In this document: one piece after another, positions 1 to 10,324 of the stretch
Layout: every line of letters begins with the position of its first letter
How positions within the stretch are numbered: the first letter of the stretch is position 1
Source: [Bacillus] selenitireducens MLS10
GTDB lineage: Bacteria; Bacillota; Bacilli; Bacillales; Salisediminibacteriaceae
Direction of reading: 5' to 3'
NCBI RefSeq assembly: GCF_000093085.1
Contig: NC_014219.1
Coordinates: forward strand, 2,348,384-2,412,383
Length of the DNA stretch: 64,000 nucleotides
Notes under the pieces: generated by a model
What the model saw: the letters and a program-made list of their open reading frames with translations, nothing else
What the model was told of the DNA's origin: nothing
Databases searched by the model: none
Program-made: the position numbers and the translations under genes

Positions 1-627
1 AAGGGCATCAGGCGGCTCTTCTTCACCGAGCCCGAGCTTGTAATGTTCAAGGGCGTTTTCAAATTCGCCAATCGCACTGTATGCTTCAGCCAGACGAAGT
101 TCCGGATCAACCGGAAATTCCTCCGGCAGCTTTTTCTGTAAGATCACCTGTCGGAAATAATAGATTGCCTTTTGATATTCACCGCGGTTTAAATAAAACT
201 CGCCCAGACCAAGCTGAAGAACGGCATCTTCCGGTTCTTCCTCCAACGCCTCAAGCAATTTTTTTTCGGCTACTTCTTCAAGACCGTCCGCCTCATAAAG
301 GTCAGCGAGAAGAAGTCTCGACTGGATAAATGCCGGATCCCCTTTTTTCACCTCAGAGAGCATGTCTATCGCTTCATCTTCTTTTCCGAGTTCACTGTAA
401 CATTCTGCTGCGAATGCAAACAGCTCACCATGGTCAGGGTATTGAAACATCAGTTCTTCCAACAAAACCAGTGACTGATCGACGAGACCCAGCTCAAAAT
501 AGAGCTCTGCGATCGTCCGCTTTGTTTCATCATCAGCCTCTGGGATTAACCCCTCAACGGCCTTCAGTGCTTCTTCATGGTGTCCCTGTTCAATTTGCTG
601 GATGGCGTTTGCCAATTGTTCGTTCAT
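1..627 (-). CDS. TPR-repeat protein, YpiA-like (3' part beyond window)
   Basis: An open frame runs from an ATG at 627 to the left edge without a stop, giving at least 209 residues. The protein is almost entirely helical tetratricopeptide-like repeats: segments with the pattern A-x-x-Y-x-x-x-G/A, such as the stretches around LYFELGLVDQS and FYLNRGEYQKAIYYFRQ, recur about every 34 residues. It is very acidic. In B. subtilis the gene downstream of aroE in the aro supra-operon is the TPR protein ypiA, and the same position here supports that assignment. TPR proteins are scaffolds for protein contacts; no enzymatic role can be read. The gene follows aroA by 17 bases, so it is probably the last or next-to-last gene of the aromatic operon. 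Confidence 0.85.
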   Translation of the reverse strand, partial: MNEQLANAIQQIEQGHHEEALKAVEGLIPEADDETKRTIAELYFELGLVDQSLVLLEELMFQYPDHGELFAFAAECYSELGKEDEAIDMLSEVKKGDPAFIQSRLLLADLYEADGLEEVAEKKLLEALEEEPEDAVLQLGLGEFYLNRGEYQKAIYYFRQVILQKKLPEEFPVDPELRLAEAYSAIGEFENALEHYKLGLGEEEPPDAL

Positions 628-644
628 GCATCATTCTCCTTTAA

Positions 645-1940
645 TCAGGATGATCCCTTCAATCTGTTCAGCTGATCAAAGAATCCTGGATAAGAAACAG
701 CGATTGCCTCCGTGCCGCTTACGGTTACAGGTTCTTCACTGATCAGGCCGCACAGAGCCATGGCCATACCTATTCGGTGGTCACCAAAACTGTCCGCATT
801 TCCACCTGTTAAAGAAATCGGACCCCGAATGACCATGCCGTCATCTTTTGCCTCAATATCCGCTCCCAGTTTCTTTAACTGGTTCACGACTGTGTCGATG
901 CGGTTGGTTTCTTTCACTTTCAGCTCTTCCGCATCTTTAATTACCGTGGTACCGTGAGCCTGGGTAGCAAGAACAGCGATTGCAGGAATTTCATCAATCA
1001 GTCTTGGAATCAGACCACCGCCAATTGTAACACCTTTAAGTTCGGATGTCTTTACTGTCAGATCCGCAACCGGCTCATCTCCTGCGAGTCGTTCATTCTC
1101 GCGGGTGATATTGGCACCCATCATTTCAAGTACTTCCATGATCCCGTCGCGGGTCGGATTCAGACCGGTATTAAAAAGTTTCACTTTACTGCCAGGGACG
1201 ATTAATGCAGCTGTAAGCATAAAAGCAGCGGATGAAATGTCTCCAGGGACTTCGATATGTGCCGGGTCTAGTGTTTGTCCACCCATAATTCGCGCAGAAT
1301 CATCATCTGTTTCCACTTCCACACCAAAGCTCCTCAGCATACGTTCAGTATGATCTCTGGATTTATGAGGTTCATTGACCGTTGTTACCCCTTGTGCCTG
1401 CAAACCTGCCAGCAAAACTGCAGATTTCACCTGGGCACTTGCAACAGGTGAATAATACGTAATACCCCTCAATTCACCACCACGGATATGAATGGGGGTT
1501 AAATCTCCAAATTGCCGGCCATCAATTCGAGCGTTCATCATTTTTAACGGACCGGTAACTCGTGCCATCGGCCGTTTGGCAATGGAGGCATCCCCTTTTA
1601 GAACACTACTGAAGGGCAACCCGGCAAGCACTCCCATTAAGAGCCGGATTGTTGTGCCTGAATTGCCTGTATCAAGCACATCATCCGGTTCTCTAAGACC
1701 CTGCAAACCTTTTCCGGTGACCGTCACGTCTGTACCGTTTTGTTCAATAACAACACCCAGTTTACGCATACATGCAATTGTGCTCAGGCAATCTTCTCCT
1801 TCTAGAAAGCCTTTAATCGTTGTTACACCGTCAGCAAGCGATGCAAAGAGCACCGCTCTGTGGCTGATCGATTTATCCCCGGGAATTTCGACTGTTCCTG
1901 CGAGACCTTGTTTTGCTTTAACGATCGTTTCCTTTTGCAT
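645..1940 (-). CDS. aroA: 3-phosphoshikimate 1-carboxyvinyltransferase (EPSP synthase)
   Basis: EPSP synthase joins shikimate 3-phosphate and phosphoenolpyruvate, the penultimate step to chorismate, in the cytosol. The 431-residue product carries the substrate loop GDKSISHR near residues 21-28, the GNSGTT glycine-rich motif near 92-97, the [10 protein letters not shown] motif near 117, and the VKETNRI signature in the C-terminal half. The GNSGTT form differs from the GNAGTAMRP loop of E. coli AroA and is the form seen in Bacillus. The ATG at 1940 is chosen over one at 1967 because it follows an AAAGGAGG ribosome site by 10 bases. It is called aroE in B. subtilis nomenclature. It follows tyrA by 42 bases in the supra-operon. 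Confidence 0.97.
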   Translation of the reverse strand: MQKETIVKAKQGLAGTVEIPGDKSISHRAVLFASLADGVTTIKGFLEGEDCLSTIACMRKLGVVIEQNGTDVTVTGKGLQGLREPDDVLDTGNSGTTIRLLMGVLAGLPFSSVLKGDASIAKRPMARVTGPLKMMNARIDGRQFGDLTPIHIRGGELRGITYYSPVASAQVKSAVLLAGLQAQGVTTVNEPHKSRDHTERMLRSFGVEVETDDDSARIMGGQTLDPAHIEVPGDISSAAFMLTAALIVPGSKVKLFNTGLNPTRDGIMEVLEMMGANITRENERLAGDEPVADLTVKTSELKGVTIGGGLIPRLIDEIPAIAVLATQAHGTTVIKDAEELKVKETNRIDTVVNQLKKLGADIEAKDDGMVIRGPISLTGGNADSFGDHRIGMAMALCGLISEEPVTVSGTEAIAVSYPGFFDQLNRLKGSS

Positions 1941-1982
1941 ATGATCAGTGCCTCCTTTAATCTGCATATCTTTACATGTTAT

Positions 1983-3083
1983 TTACGGCGCTTCGTATGT
2001 ATCATACAAATGTTCCGCAAGCTTTGCCTGCGCCAATTCCAAATCCTCTCCCGATCGGAAACTGAGTCTCAATACCCCAAGCATATCGTTTCTCGCTTCG
2101 ATAATTTGAATGTTTGTGATACTGATCCCTGCCCGTGCCAAAATGGCAGTCACATCGGAAATGACACCGGGGTGGTCCGGAACATCGACAAATAAATCAT
2201 AGAATGGGAGCATTGCACCTTTTTTCCTTGCCGGCAATTGATCACGTGATTCTTTTGCCTTAGCGAAAAATTGATGGATCATTTCCGGGTCACCTTCTTT
2301 GAGCATCTCCTCCATGACATTGACCTGCTCTTTCCAGTCATGTAAAAGTTTCATCAGAATGTCGCGGTTATGCATCAGGATATCCCGCCACATGTCAGGC
2401 GAGGCTGATGCGATTCGGGTTAAATCCCGGAATCCTCCGGCTGCAAGCTGAGACACAATCGGATGGTGCGATTCTTCCTCTGCGAGTTGATGAACGAGAC
2501 CGGACGCAATCATGTGCGGAAGGTGACTGATCAGCCCTGCAAAACGGTCATGCTCCTCTGCCGGCAGTTCGATAAATTTCGCTCTGGTGCCTTTTAGCAG
2601 ATTCTGAAGTTTGATGCGTTCCGAATCATTTTGTTGGCCATTTGGCGACAGCACGTAAAAGGCATTCTCAAATAAACGGTCATTGGATGCCTCCACGCCT
2701 GTTTTATGGGAACCGGCCATTGGATGACCGCCAATGAAGACGATCCCCAGATCCGTCAGCTTTTTTGCTTTTTTGACAATCGACTGTTTCGTACTCCCGA
2801 CATCTGTCACAATTACTCCTTCTTTTAAAGGAAGGCCCGCTAACTCGTCAATTAATGACAGGGCCGTAGCTACAGGAGTCGCCAGAATAATGACATCACT
2901 GTTAAGGGCGGCATCCGCTGCAGATGCCGCCGCTTCGTCAATGACTTGTAAGCTCTTGGCGAGTTTCATGGTTGATGGATCTTTATCATAGCCCGTGATG
3001 ACAATATTCGGCTGCCCTTTTCGAATGGCAAGAGCCAATGATCCTCCAATAAGACCAAGTCCGATTATACTGACTCGTTTCAT
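1983..3083 (-). CDS. tyrA: Prephenate dehydrogenase with C-terminal ACT domain
   Basis: TyrA oxidatively decarboxylates prephenate to 4-hydroxyphenylpyruvate for tyrosine synthesis. The N-terminus has an NAD-binding Rossmann motif, IGLGLIGGSLALAI, directly after the start. The middle contains the GGHPMAGSHKTG motif typical of the family. The last 70 or so residues form an ACT domain (VDVPDHPGVISDVTAIL), which in this family usually senses tyrosine. The ATG at 3083 overlaps the hisC stop as ATGA and follows an AGGGGTGA ribosome site, so it is preferred over an upstream ATG at 3110. Predicted length is 366 residues, normal for Bacillus. Confidence 0.96.
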   Translation of the reverse strand: MKRVSIIGLGLIGGSLALAIRKGQPNIVITGYDKDPSTMKLAKSLQVIDEAAASAADAALNSDVIILATPVATALSLIDELAGLPLKEGVIVTDVGSTKQSIVKKAKKLTDLGIVFIGGHPMAGSHKTGVEASNDRLFENAFYVLSPNGQQNDSERIKLQNLLKGTRAKFIELPAEEHDRFAGLISHLPHMIASGLVHQLAEEESHHPIVSQLAAGGFRDLTRIASASPDMWRDILMHNRDILMKLLHDWKEQVNVMEEMLKEGDPEMIHQFFAKAKESRDQLPARKKGAMLPFYDLFVDVPDHPGVISDVTAILARAGISITNIQIIEARNDMLGVLRLSFRSGEDLELAQAKLAEHLYDTYEAP

Positions 3084-4180
3084 ACAGATGTCACCCCTGA
3101 TACCAGCCATTTTTCAAGTTCACTGATAATCAGATCGTTTTGCTCCGGTGATCCGAGTGTAATACGGATTCCCGTCGGAAATCCGAGGGCTTCGCCATTC
3201 CGGGTAATAAATCCGCGTCTAAGCAGATAATCAAAAATTTCACTCCCGGGTTTTTGCAGATCCATCAAAATGAAGTTGGTTTGGGAAGGGAAGTAATGAA
3301 ACCCGTTCTTTTCACAAAAGCGCTCATACTTTTTCATTTCCTGGGCATTCTTCGTGATGCATTCCTCTATAAAGGCTTCATCCTTCAGTGCCGCAATCGC
3401 CGCTTTTTGGGCTACCGTGTTGGTGTTAAACGGTTCTCTTCCCGGATCAATGGCACGGATCAGATCTTCATTTGCCACGCCAAAACCGACACGGAGTGCG
3501 GCAATACCGTAGGCTTTTGAGAAGGTCCGCAGGATCATGAGATTCGGAAACTCATGGAGCATCGGCAGAGTGTCAGGGTAGTCATTTGCCGTAACATACT
3601 CAATATACGCTTCATCACTGATGATCAGTACATCCTCTGGCACCTTTTCTGCAAATCGCCTGAATTCTTCCGAAGAATTGTAGGTTCCTGTCGGATTATT
3701 CGGATTACAGACGAAAACCATTTTTGTTTGTTCGTCTATGGCTTCGAGCATGGCATCCAGATCATGGACACCTGCTTTCAGGGGTACTTCTTTAATCTTG
3801 GCACCTTCAATAACAGCATTGTGCCGATACTGAGAAAACGTCGGATCGGCCGTAACGATGTTATCTTCAGGTGTCAAAAAGGAGCGGCATAAAATCAGGA
3901 TCACGTCATCTGAACCATTTCCAAAGATCAGCTGTTCCGGTTTAACAGAAAGCTTTTCTGCCACCGTCTCTCTCAGTTCTCTCGCATAGCCGTCAGGATA
4001 TACGGCAATATTCTCATATGCTTCCATTATGGCTTCTTTTACATGCGGTGAAGCACCATATGGATTCTCATTGGAGGCAAGTTTGATGACTTCCGTCAAT
4101 CCCAGCTCCCGTTTCACATCTTCAATCGGTTTTCCCGGCTGATAAGGTACAAGCCCTATCATGGATTCTTTGATTCTCAC
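3080..4180 (-). CDS. hisC: Histidinol-phosphate / aromatic aminotransferase
   Basis: A class I/II PLP-dependent aminotransferase. It has the N-terminal LASNENPYG motif, the CNPNNPTG substrate loop, and the PLP lysine in FSKAYG with downstream GLRVGFG-type sequence (AALRVGFG). In B. subtilis the gene in this position works both in histidine synthesis and in the last transamination of tyrosine and phenylalanine; the same dual role is inferred here from context between trpA and tyrA. The start is probably the GTG at 4180, eight bases after GGAGG and giving the usual N-terminus RIKESM...PYQPGKP. The ATG at 4195 sits inside the ribosome site. Product about 366 residues. Confidence 0.95.
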   Translation of the reverse strand: MRIKESMIGLVPYQPGKPIEDVKRELGLTEVIKLASNENPYGASPHVKEAIMEAYENIAVYPDGYARELRETVAEKLSVKPEQLIFGNGSDDVILILCRSFLTPEDNIVTADPTFSQYRHNAVIEGAKIKEVPLKAGVHDLDAMLEAIDEQTKMVFVCNPNNPTGTYNSSEEFRRFAEKVPEDVLIISDEAYIEYVTANDYPDTLPMLHEFPNLMILRTFSKAYGIAALRVGFGVANEDLIRAIDPGREPFNTNTVAQKAAIAALKDEAFIEECITKNAQEMKKYERFCEKNGFHYFPSQTNFILMDLQKPGSEIFDYLLRRGFITRNGEALGFPTGIRITLGSPEQNDLIISELEKWLVSGVTSV

Positions 4181-4216
4181 AGCTATCGCCTCCACATTGA
4201 CATCTTACCCTCTATA

Positions 4217-5017
4217 CTAGTACGAAATCAGATTCTGCACAAATGCTTTAATCTCATTCAAGGCTGCATCTTTCTCTTCCGGATTTTTTAATGAATCTTC
4301 AAGAGATGCTATTTTTCTGACAAGTGCACTGCCGACTATCGCTCCATCAGCATGTTCCTGAAAATACTGCACATGCTCAGGCGTTGAAATGCCGAATCCG
4401 GCAAGAACCGGAACCTTACTGAAGGATTTCACCGTGTTGATTTCTTCTTTCAGTGTTTCAGAGAATGATTCCCTTGTTCCGGTTACACCCAGCGATGTTA
4501 CATAATACACAAAACCGTCTGCCTCTTTCGTGATTTTCTCCACTCGTGATTTTGAGCTTGGGGCAATAAGCGGGATCAGCGAGATGCCCTTTTCGCGGCA
4601 AAGCGCTCGATATTCATGGCTTTCTTCATATGGCAAATCAGGAATTAACAGTCCGTCAAATCCATAATCTTTCAATTCTTCTATCAATTTTGTGAAGCCG
4701 TAGCTCAATACAGGATTGACATAAGTAAACAGAACCGAAGGGACCGTCAGTCCCTTCGCACGGGCTTCCTTCATTTTTTGCAGAGAAACAGTCAGACTCC
4801 CGCCATTTTTTAACGCTCGCTGACCAGCCTGCTGGATGACCGGTCCATCTGCCAATGGATCTGAATAAGGAACCCCCCATTCAATCGCCTCGACTCCCGC
4901 ATCCTGAAGCATCAGTGCGATTTCCACAGACAGATCAGGCGTTGGATCCGAACTCATCATATAAGGTACAAAGCGCTTTTCAGCATCCGTAAAAGCAGTA
5001 TCGTTTAACCGGTTCAT
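4217..5017 (-). CDS. trpA: Tryptophan synthase alpha subunit
   Basis: TrpA cleaves indole-3-glycerol phosphate to indole and glyceraldehyde 3-phosphate and passes indole to TrpB. The catalytic glutamate lies in AIEWGVPYSDPLADGP (near residue 50) and the catalytic aspartate in VPYSDP; the phosphate-binding GFGIS is near residue 210. The length of 266 residues is normal. The TGA of the trpFB gene shares a base with this ATG (TGATG), a sign of translational coupling; a GTG three bases upstream at 5020 is an alternative start. It forms the alpha-beta complex with the TrpB half of the upstream fusion protein. Confidence 0.97.
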   Translation of the reverse strand: MNRLNDTAFTDAEKRFVPYMMSSDPTPDLSVEIALMLQDAGVEAIEWGVPYSDPLADGPVIQQAGQRALKNGGSLTVSLQKMKEARAKGLTVPSVLFTYVNPVLSYGFTKLIEELKDYGFDGLLIPDLPYEESHEYRALCREKGISLIPLIAPSSKSRVEKITKEADGFVYYVTSLGVTGTRESFSETLKEEINTVKSFSKVPVLAGFGISTPEHVQYFQEHADGAIVGSALVRKIASLEDSLKNPEEKDAALNEIKAFVQNLISY

Positions 5018-6843
5018 CACATACCATCCCCTTCCATCGTCTCCTGCAGAGTATGCACATCTTTGTCTCCACGACCGGAGAGACAGACAAGAATGGTTTC
5101 GTCTTTCGTCATTAAACCGGCCGTTTGTTTCACATAAGCCAGTGCATGGGCCGTCTCAATTGCGGGCAATATCCCTTCAAGTTCCGCAAGATCCTTCAGA
5201 GCGTCGAGCGCTTCGTCATCTGTAACCGGTACATAGTTCACCCGCTTTGTGTCCCGTAAATGTGCGTGCTCAGGTCCGATTCCAGGGTAATCAAGACCGG
5301 CAGATATAGAATACGGTTCAATAATATTGCCGTTATCATCCTGAATGAGATAGCTTAATGATCCGTGAAGCACACCTTTACGGCCTTTTGACAATGTTGC
5401 TGCATGTTCCTTTGTTGCCAAGCCTTTTCCCGCAGCTTCAACCCCCGTCATTTTCACACCGTCGTTTAAAAACGGGTAGAACATACCCATCGCATTACTG
5501 CCGCCACCGACGCACGCTACAATTTCATCAGGAAGACGACCGGTTTCACTCATCATCTGTTCTTTACTCTCATCCCCAATAACCCGTTGAAAATCTCTCA
5601 CCATCATCGGATAAGGATGAGGACCAACAACGCTGCCGATTACATAAAACGTATCGTCCACATGCGCAACCCAGTGTCTGATCGCTTCATTGGTTGCATC
5701 CTTTAATGTCGAGCCACCTGAAGTGACTTCTATCACCTCAGCTCCGAGAAGTTTCATTCTGAAAACATTCAGTTCCTGGCGACGAATATCTTCAGCACCC
5801 ATGAATACTTTACATTTCATACCGAACCGTGCAGCCATTGTCGCAGTTGCAACGCCGTGCTGACCTGCACCGGTCTCTGCGATGATTTCCGTTTTACCCA
5901 TCCGCTTTGCCAACAGTCCCTGGGCCAGGGCATTATTGATTTTATGCGCACCGGTGTGGTTCAGATCTTCACGCTTTAAATAAATCTGCGCACCGCCATA
6001 GGCCTCAGTCAGTCTTGGTGCATGTGTCAGCGCGGTCGGTCTGCCTGAAAAACGCTGCAATTCTTTATTTAAATCATCGATAAATGCCTGATCTTCTTTG
6101 ACTTCAAGAAATGCCTTTTCGAGTTCTTCAAGGGCATACATCAATGTTTCCGGAACGTACTTTCCCCCGAATTCTCCATATCTGCCAAATGAATCAGGTG
6201 CCTGATATAACTGCTTTGCTGTCTCTGTCATTTGTTTCAGCTTCCTTTCGTCTTTAACGCCATCAGTCTCGGTTCCGGAGGAAACATCAATTCCCTCAGC
6301 CCCATGATCGATCAGCGTCTGCATATTATCCGGTGTCACACCACCGGCAATCAGACAAGGTTTTCCTTGCCTGTTGGCTTCCTGAACATAGGCAGGTACG
6401 GCTTTCCAATCAAAAGAAGTGCCGGTTCCACCCCAGCCTTCAGGTGTCTTTGTATCAATCACAAAACCGTCTGCGACGTTTTGGTAAGCATTCATGACAC
6501 TTACTCCATTCCCATGATGATGAATGGTTTTATAAATCATGGCATTTGTTCGTTCTTTCACTTTTAAGAGTTCAGCAACTTCTTCTGTGCCATGCGCCTG
6601 CACAATATCAATACCGGATGCTTCTGCATCCCGAATCATCACATCAGCAGATGCGTTGACAAACACTCCGGCAAGTTTCGTGCGCCCCGGAGGCACTGCG
6701 TCCACCCATTTCCTCACATCATGTGGGGGAACGCGCCGCTTCGATTCAGCAAAAATGAATCCGATATAGTCGGGTTCATAACGGACAGCCTTTTGGTAAT
6801 CTTCCTCTGACGTAATACCGCAAAATTTAAGGGCGATCGTCAA
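5017..6843 (-). CDS. trpFB: TrpF-TrpB fusion: phosphoribosylanthranilate isomerase / tryptophan synthase beta
   Basis: One uninterrupted frame of 608 residues encodes two enzymes that are separate genes in B. subtilis. Residues about 1-208 are TrpF: the start [12 protein letters not shown] has the catalytic cysteine, the DIVQAHG strand follows, and it ends with [14 protein letters not shown] and a last helix. Residues about 214-608 are Trp[17 protein letters not shown], the PLP lysine in [11 protein letters not shown], the ammonium motif [10 protein letters not shown], and the phosphate loop [10 protein letters not shown]. The linker between the domains is only a few residues. The start is a TTG at 6843 after GGAGG, overlapping the trpC stop as TTGA. 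An ATG at 6231 (residue 205) follows AAAGGAAG by nine bases and could permit some separate TrpB synthesis. Confidence 0.95.
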   Translation of the reverse strand: MTIALKFCGITSEEDYQKAVRYEPDYIGFIFAESKRRVPPHDVRKWVDAVPPGRTKLAGVFVNASADVMIRDAEASGIDIVQAHGTEEVAELLKVKERTNAMIYKTIHHHGNGVSVMNAYQNVADGFVIDTKTPEGWGGTGTSFDWKAVPAYVQEANRQGKPCLIAGGVTPDNMQTLIDHGAEGIDVSSGTETDGVKDERKLKQMTETAKQLYQAPDSFGRYGEFGGKYVPETLMYALEELEKAFLEVKEDQAFIDDLNKELQRFSGRPTALTHAPRLTEAYGGAQIYLKREDLNHTGAHKINNALAQGLLAKRMGKTEIIAETGAGQHGVATATMAARFGMKCKVFMGAEDIRRQELNVFRMKLLGAEVIEVTSGGSTLKDATNEAIRHWVAHVDDTFYVIGSVVGPHPYPMMVRDFQRVIGDESKEQMMSETGRLPDEIVACVGGGSNAMGMFYPFLNDGVKMTGVEAAGKGLATKEHAATLSKGRKGVLHGSLSYLIQDDNGNIIEPYSISAGLDYPGIGPEHAHLRDTKRVNYVPVTDDEALDALKDLAELEGILPAIETAHALAYVKQTAGLMTKDETILVCLSGRGDKDVHTLQETMEGDGM

Positions 6844-7619
6844 GACGTCACCTCCCCGTTCATCAATTCATTGATGAAGCGTGTTTTATCCTCAGCGAGC
6901 ATGAATGATTCTCCGGCAAGAATCCCTTTGGATCCGGCCTTTTGAATCCGTTTTATATCCGCATTTGTCCGGATCCCGCTTTCACTGATCAGCATGGATT
7001 CATCCGGAATCAGATGAGCAAGCTGTTCGGTTACCGCTAAATCCGTATGAAAGGTATGAAGATCACGGTTGTTTACTCCTAGAAGGGCGGGTGTCACAAC
7101 AGAGAGCACATCCTCGGTTTCCTTTTGATTGTGAACTTCGACAAGGACATCCATGCCGAGTTCCACGGCTTCATCATAATATTCCTGCAGAGCTGATGGT
7201 TCGAGTATCGCAGCAATTAACAAAATCGCATCCGCCCCCATCCGCTCTGATTCTTTCACCTGCAGAGAATCGATAATAAAATCTTTACGCAACAAAGGGA
7301 CCGATGATGTTTGTTTAATCCTTGTTAAATACTCCGAGTGCCCCTGGAAATACTGTTCATCTGTCAGAATCGAAATCCCATTGGCACCGGCCTGTTCATA
7401 AGCTTTAGCAATCTGTTCAGGATCAAAATCCTGACTGATGACGCCTCTTGAGGGACTGGCTTTTTTCACTTCTGCAATCACGCCAACGGGCCAGTCTGAA
7501 TGACGAATGGCCTCCGTCAGAGAACGTTTCGGTGCATCCGTCATCCTGGATGCAGGAAGAACAATTCTCGTCAATTCGTCTTTTTTTGTATCTGTAATCT
7601 TTTCAAGAATGGTTTTCAT
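6840..7619 (-). CDS. trpC: Indole-3-glycerol phosphate synthase
   Basis: A 259-residue TIM-barrel enzyme that closes carboxyphenylaminodeoxyribulose phosphate to indole-3-glycerol phosphate. Visible motifs are [13 protein letters not shown] near residue 50 (catalytic lysine), LLRKDFIID near 110 (second catalytic lysine), LVEVHNQKE near 160, and [10 protein letters not shown] and SESGI in the phosphate-binding half. The length is standard. It begins one base after trpD ends and its stop overlaps the start of the trpFB fusion, so it is a tightly coupled member of the trp operon. Confidence 0.97.
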   Translation of the reverse strand: MKTILEKITDTKKDELTRIVLPASRMTDAPKRSLTEAIRHSDWPVGVIAEVKKASPSRGVISQDFDPEQIAKAYEQAGANGISILTDEQYFQGHSEYLTRIKQTSSVPLLRKDFIIDSLQVKESERMGADAILLIAAILEPSALQEYYDEAVELGMDVLVEVHNQKETEDVLSVVTPALLGVNNRDLHTFHTDLAVTEQLAHLIPDESMLISESGIRTNADIKRIQKAGSKGILAGESFMLAEDKTRFINELMNGEVTS

Positions 7620-7620
7620 A

Positions 7621-8640
7621 TCATTCAGCCGCCTTTTCCGAAGTCTCTCTGAGCTTCAATCTTTCAAGATGCCCAAGCACCTGATCTCCCAGTGCACCCC
7701 GTGCTTTTGTAACGCCTTCTTTAATGCTTGAAACTTCACCGGCAGCATAGAGAGCGGCGCCTGCATTCAGTAATAAAAGATTTGTGGCATCTTCATGAGC
7801 CTCGTTCTTAAAGATCCTCATGATCAGTGCGGCACTTTCTTCAGAGGTTTCAACCACAGAGCTCGTCAGTGTTCCCCTCTTTAACCCGGCATCTTCAGGA
7901 TCAAACGCGTACTCTGTGACTTTACCGTTTTGCACTTCAAGAATGGTCGATGCACCCGTTATGGTGAGTTCATCCAATCCGTCATGACCGCTGACAAACA
8001 GCACCTTTTCGAGCTCCATCCGGCTTGCAGCTTCTGCCATGACCCGGGCTTCCTCCGTCCCGTAGACGCCAATGATTCGGTGTTGTGCTCCGGCGGGGTT
8101 TGTAAGTGGACCAAGCAAATTAAAGACCGTTTTCATTTTCAATGCGGATCTTACAGGTCCGACATACTTCATCGCCTGATGGTAGTCAGGAGCAAAAAAG
8201 AAACTCAGTTGATGAGCCTCAAGAGCTGTTTTCGCCTCCTGTTGATTTCGCTGAAAGGGAATACCGAGCATTTCAAGGACATCTGCACTCCCTGTTTTTG
8301 AAGAAATGCTTCGGTTTCCGTGCTTCGCCACATGGACACCGAGACTGCTTACAAGAATAGCAGCTGCTGTCGAAACATTATACGTGCTCTGATCGTCTCC
8401 GCCTGTGCCGCACGTATCAAGAAGCTTACCATCGAGAGTGACGTTACTCGCCTTCGCCTGCATGCCTTTGGCAAACCCTGCAAGTTCCTCAGCAGTGACA
8501 CCTCTGAATTGAATGACGGAAAGAACCGCCGCCATGGTCTCATGATTATGCATGCCGTTCATCATCTCTTCCACAAAAGATTGCGCCTCATATTCTGTGA
8601 GCGTTTCTTTTTGCATGAGCTTTTGTAACGTCTTGTTCAT
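7621..8640 (-). CDS. trpD: Anthranilate phosphoribosyltransferase
   Basis: TrpD transfers phosphoribose from PRPP to anthranilate. The PRPP-binding glycine loop GTGGDDQSTYNVST is near residue 80, followed by KHGNRSISSKTGSAD near 106 and the magnesium-binding region near VSGHDGLDE at about 222. The product has 339 residues, the usual family length, with the helical N-terminal domain (LTEYEAQSFVEEMM). The start ATG overlaps the trpE stop. No glutamine amidotransferase domain is fused, unlike in E. coli. Confidence 0.97.
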   Translation of the reverse strand: MNKTLQKLMQKETLTEYEAQSFVEEMMNGMHNHETMAAVLSVIQFRGVTAEELAGFAKGMQAKASNVTLDGKLLDTCGTGGDDQSTYNVSTAAAILVSSLGVHVAKHGNRSISSKTGSADVLEMLGIPFQRNQQEAKTALEAHQLSFFFAPDYHQAMKYVGPVRSALKMKTVFNLLGPLTNPAGAQHRIIGVYGTEEARVMAEAASRMELEKVLFVSGHDGLDELTITGASTILEVQNGKVTEYAFDPEDAGLKRGTLTSSVVETSEESAALIMRIFKNEAHEDATNLLLLNAGAALYAAGEVSSIKEGVTKARGALGDQVLGHLERLKLRETSEKAAE

Positions 8641-10157
8641 TTGATCCTGGCCTCCTCTGACTCCGCTCGTTTTTCAGCCAGCTGAATGGCATACAAGAGC
8701 GCTTTGGCTTTATTTCGCGTCTCTTCGTATTCCATTTCCGGTACAGAATCCTGGACAATACCGGCACCTGCCTGTACATGAGCCTTTCCGTTTTTGACAA
8801 TCATCGTCCGTATAGCAATGCATGAGTCAATCGCATTGTTAAAGCCGCAGTAGGCAATAGCTCCGGCGTATACGCCCCGCCTCATCTGTTCAAGTTCCTG
8901 AATAATCTCCACTGCCCTGACTTTCGGCGCACCGGAAACTGTGCCCGCAGGGTGAGTTGCAAACAAAGCATCAAAAGGATGCAAGTCCTTCTTCAACTGC
9001 CCCGTCACTTTGGAAATAATATGCATCACATGTGAGAAGCGGGCGATTTCCATATAGGTGCCGACATTGACCGTGCCAAATTCACTCACCCTCCCGATGT
9101 CATTTCTCGCAAGATCCACAAGCATCAGATGCTCTGCCCGTTCTTTTTCATCAGCAAGCAATTCACTCGCCAGCTGCTTATCTTCCGCATCGTCTTTACC
9201 GCGCTTTCTCGTCCCTGCGATCGGATGGATTTCAAGCTCGCCGCTGCGATCAACTTTTAAGAGGCGCTCCGGAGAGCTTCCGATGACCTCTTGATGATCA
9301 AAGCGAATATAGTAAAGGTAAGGGGACGGATTTACTTTTCGCAAAACCCGGTATAAAGACAGACCATCCGCTTTGACCGGTACCTCAAAGCGTTGGGATA
9401 GAACCGCCTGAAAAATGTCGCCCTTCGCAATATAGTCCTTCACGATCCGAACGTGATCCATAAATTCCTCTTTCGTATAATTTGATGTCACATTCTCATA
9501 TACATCTTCCTGTTGACCCTCATCAAAAGGGACAAACGCTGTTGATTCAGGCGGAGAATCTGCAAGTGTCTTGAGAATATACTGAATTTTTTCATTAGCA
9601 GCGGCATAGGCTTCGGCTGGCGTGTATCCGTTTAATTCCTGAAGGTGAACAACTGTTAATTCTTCTTTATCATGATGATAGGCCAGAATGGTTTCGCAGA
9701 ATAAAAAGGACAGATCCGCTTCTTCTCCCTCAAACCGGTTTACACGGTCCTCAGTAAAACCGTACGATTCAAAGCTCGTGTATCCAACGGCACCACCTGG
9801 AAATGGAACATCCGTTTTTGATTCGGCCGGAGACAAGTGTTCGAGAGCCAATGTCCAGATAGCAGCCATTGAGCCTGCTTCATGCAGTTGTTCACCGGAC
9901 TTGACATTTAAAAATCGAAATCCGTTCGCATCGCTTTCAATTTTATAAACGGGATTGAGGCCAATAAACGAATAATTGGACCATGGAGACAGTGGATCAT
10001 TACTCTCGAGGATAAAAGCTGCTTCGCTTTCGAAATATTGAAATAATTGTATGGGTGTCCTCGTGTCCGCAAACACGGTTACGCTTTGCGGTATGGATTT
10101 GTATGTCTGACTTAACGTTTCAAACGCAGTCTGATTAAATTGGTACATGGTACTCAT
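8637..10157 (-). CDS. trpE: Anthranilate synthase component I
   Basis: TrpE makes anthranilate from chorismate with ammonia supplied by a TrpG/PabA amidotransferase. No trpG lies in this operon, as in B. subtilis, where one pabA serves folate and tryptophan. The 506-residue product has the N-terminal tryptophan-binding region ([19 protein letters not shown]; the LLES-type inhibitor motif appears as ILES), and the chorismate-binding domain with [21 protein letters not shown] and [14 protein letters not shown]. The start is either the ATG at 10157 or the ATG at 10148; the latter has better spacing from the AAAGGAAG ribosome site. Transcription is governed by the TRAP leader upstream. Confidence 0.96.
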   Translation of the reverse strand: MSTMYQFNQTAFETLSQTYKSIPQSVTVFADTRTPIQLFQYFESEAAFILESNDPLSPWSNYSFIGLNPVYKIESDANGFRFLNVKSGEQLHEAGSMAAIWTLALEHLSPAESKTDVPFPGGAVGYTSFESYGFTEDRVNRFEGEEADLSFLFCETILAYHHDKEELTVVHLQELNGYTPAEAYAAANEKIQYILKTLADSPPESTAFVPFDEGQQEDVYENVTSNYTKEEFMDHVRIVKDYIAKGDIFQAVLSQRFEVPVKADGLSLYRVLRKVNPSPYLYYIRFDHQEVIGSSPERLLKVDRSGELEIHPIAGTRKRGKDDAEDKQLASELLADEKERAEHLMLVDLARNDIGRVSEFGTVNVGTYMEIARFSHVMHIISKVTGQLKKDLHPFDALFATHPAGTVSGAPKVRAVEIIQELEQMRRGVYAGAIAYCGFNNAIDSCIAIRTMIVKNGKAHVQAGAGIVQDSVPEMEYEETRNKAKALLYAIQLAEKRAESEEARIK

Positions 10158-10206
10158 CTTCCTTTCCTTGGATACAAAGGAGGGAACCATGAACAAAGCG
10201 AGACAG

Positions 10207-10242
10207 GAAAAGAAAACCCGCCTGCAAATTTGGGCAGACGGG
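10207..10242 (-). terminator. trp leader attenuator (intrinsic terminator)
   Basis: On the minus strand the arms CCCGTCTGC and GCAGGCGGG form a 9-bp stem with one G-U pair around a short AT-rich loop, followed by TTTTCTTTT. It lies between the TRAP triplets and trpE, exactly where the B. subtilis attenuator sits. An alternative pairing of GCAGAGCGG (the last GAG repeats) with CCGTCTGC, with one bulged base, would be the antiterminator; TRAP binding to the triplets would block it and let the terminator form. Confidence 0.9.
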
Positions 10243-10264
10243 TAGTGTGGTAGACTTGTATCCG

Positions 10265-10320
10265 CTCTGCTCTGCTCATACTGTTCTCTGCTCTGTTACT
10301 AATACTCAGCTCTCATCTCA
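10265..10320 (-). promoter_or_regulatory. TRAP-binding triplet array in trp leader
   Basis: Reading the minus strand there are nine clear GAG/TAG triplets with spacers of two to five bases, and one 8-base gap that holds a CAG, making about ten. B. subtilis TRAP binds eleven (G/U)AG triplets in the same place. The array sits 200 or so bases from the predicted transcription start to trpE, and the gene for TRAP (mtrB) is at 19265-19483 in this window. Confidence 0.92.
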
Positions 10321-10324
10321 GTGG

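Noticed and set aside
1492-1944. 150-residue open frame on the plus strand opposite aroA
   Set aside because: It lies wholly antisense to a clear EPSP synthase gene, has no ribosome site, and its composition is what the reverse of aroA gives.
5017-6843. TrpF-TrpB fusion as a base-call error
   Set aside because: Both the TrpF C-terminal helix and the TrpB N-terminus are complete in the same frame, and no stop or start in other frames fits better, unlike at the two A-run frameshifts.
10265-10320. GAG-rich stretch as a microsatellite or CRISPR fragment
   Set aside because: Spacing, place before trpE, and the adjacent stem-loop and terminator match a TRAP leader. Repeats are only three bases long.
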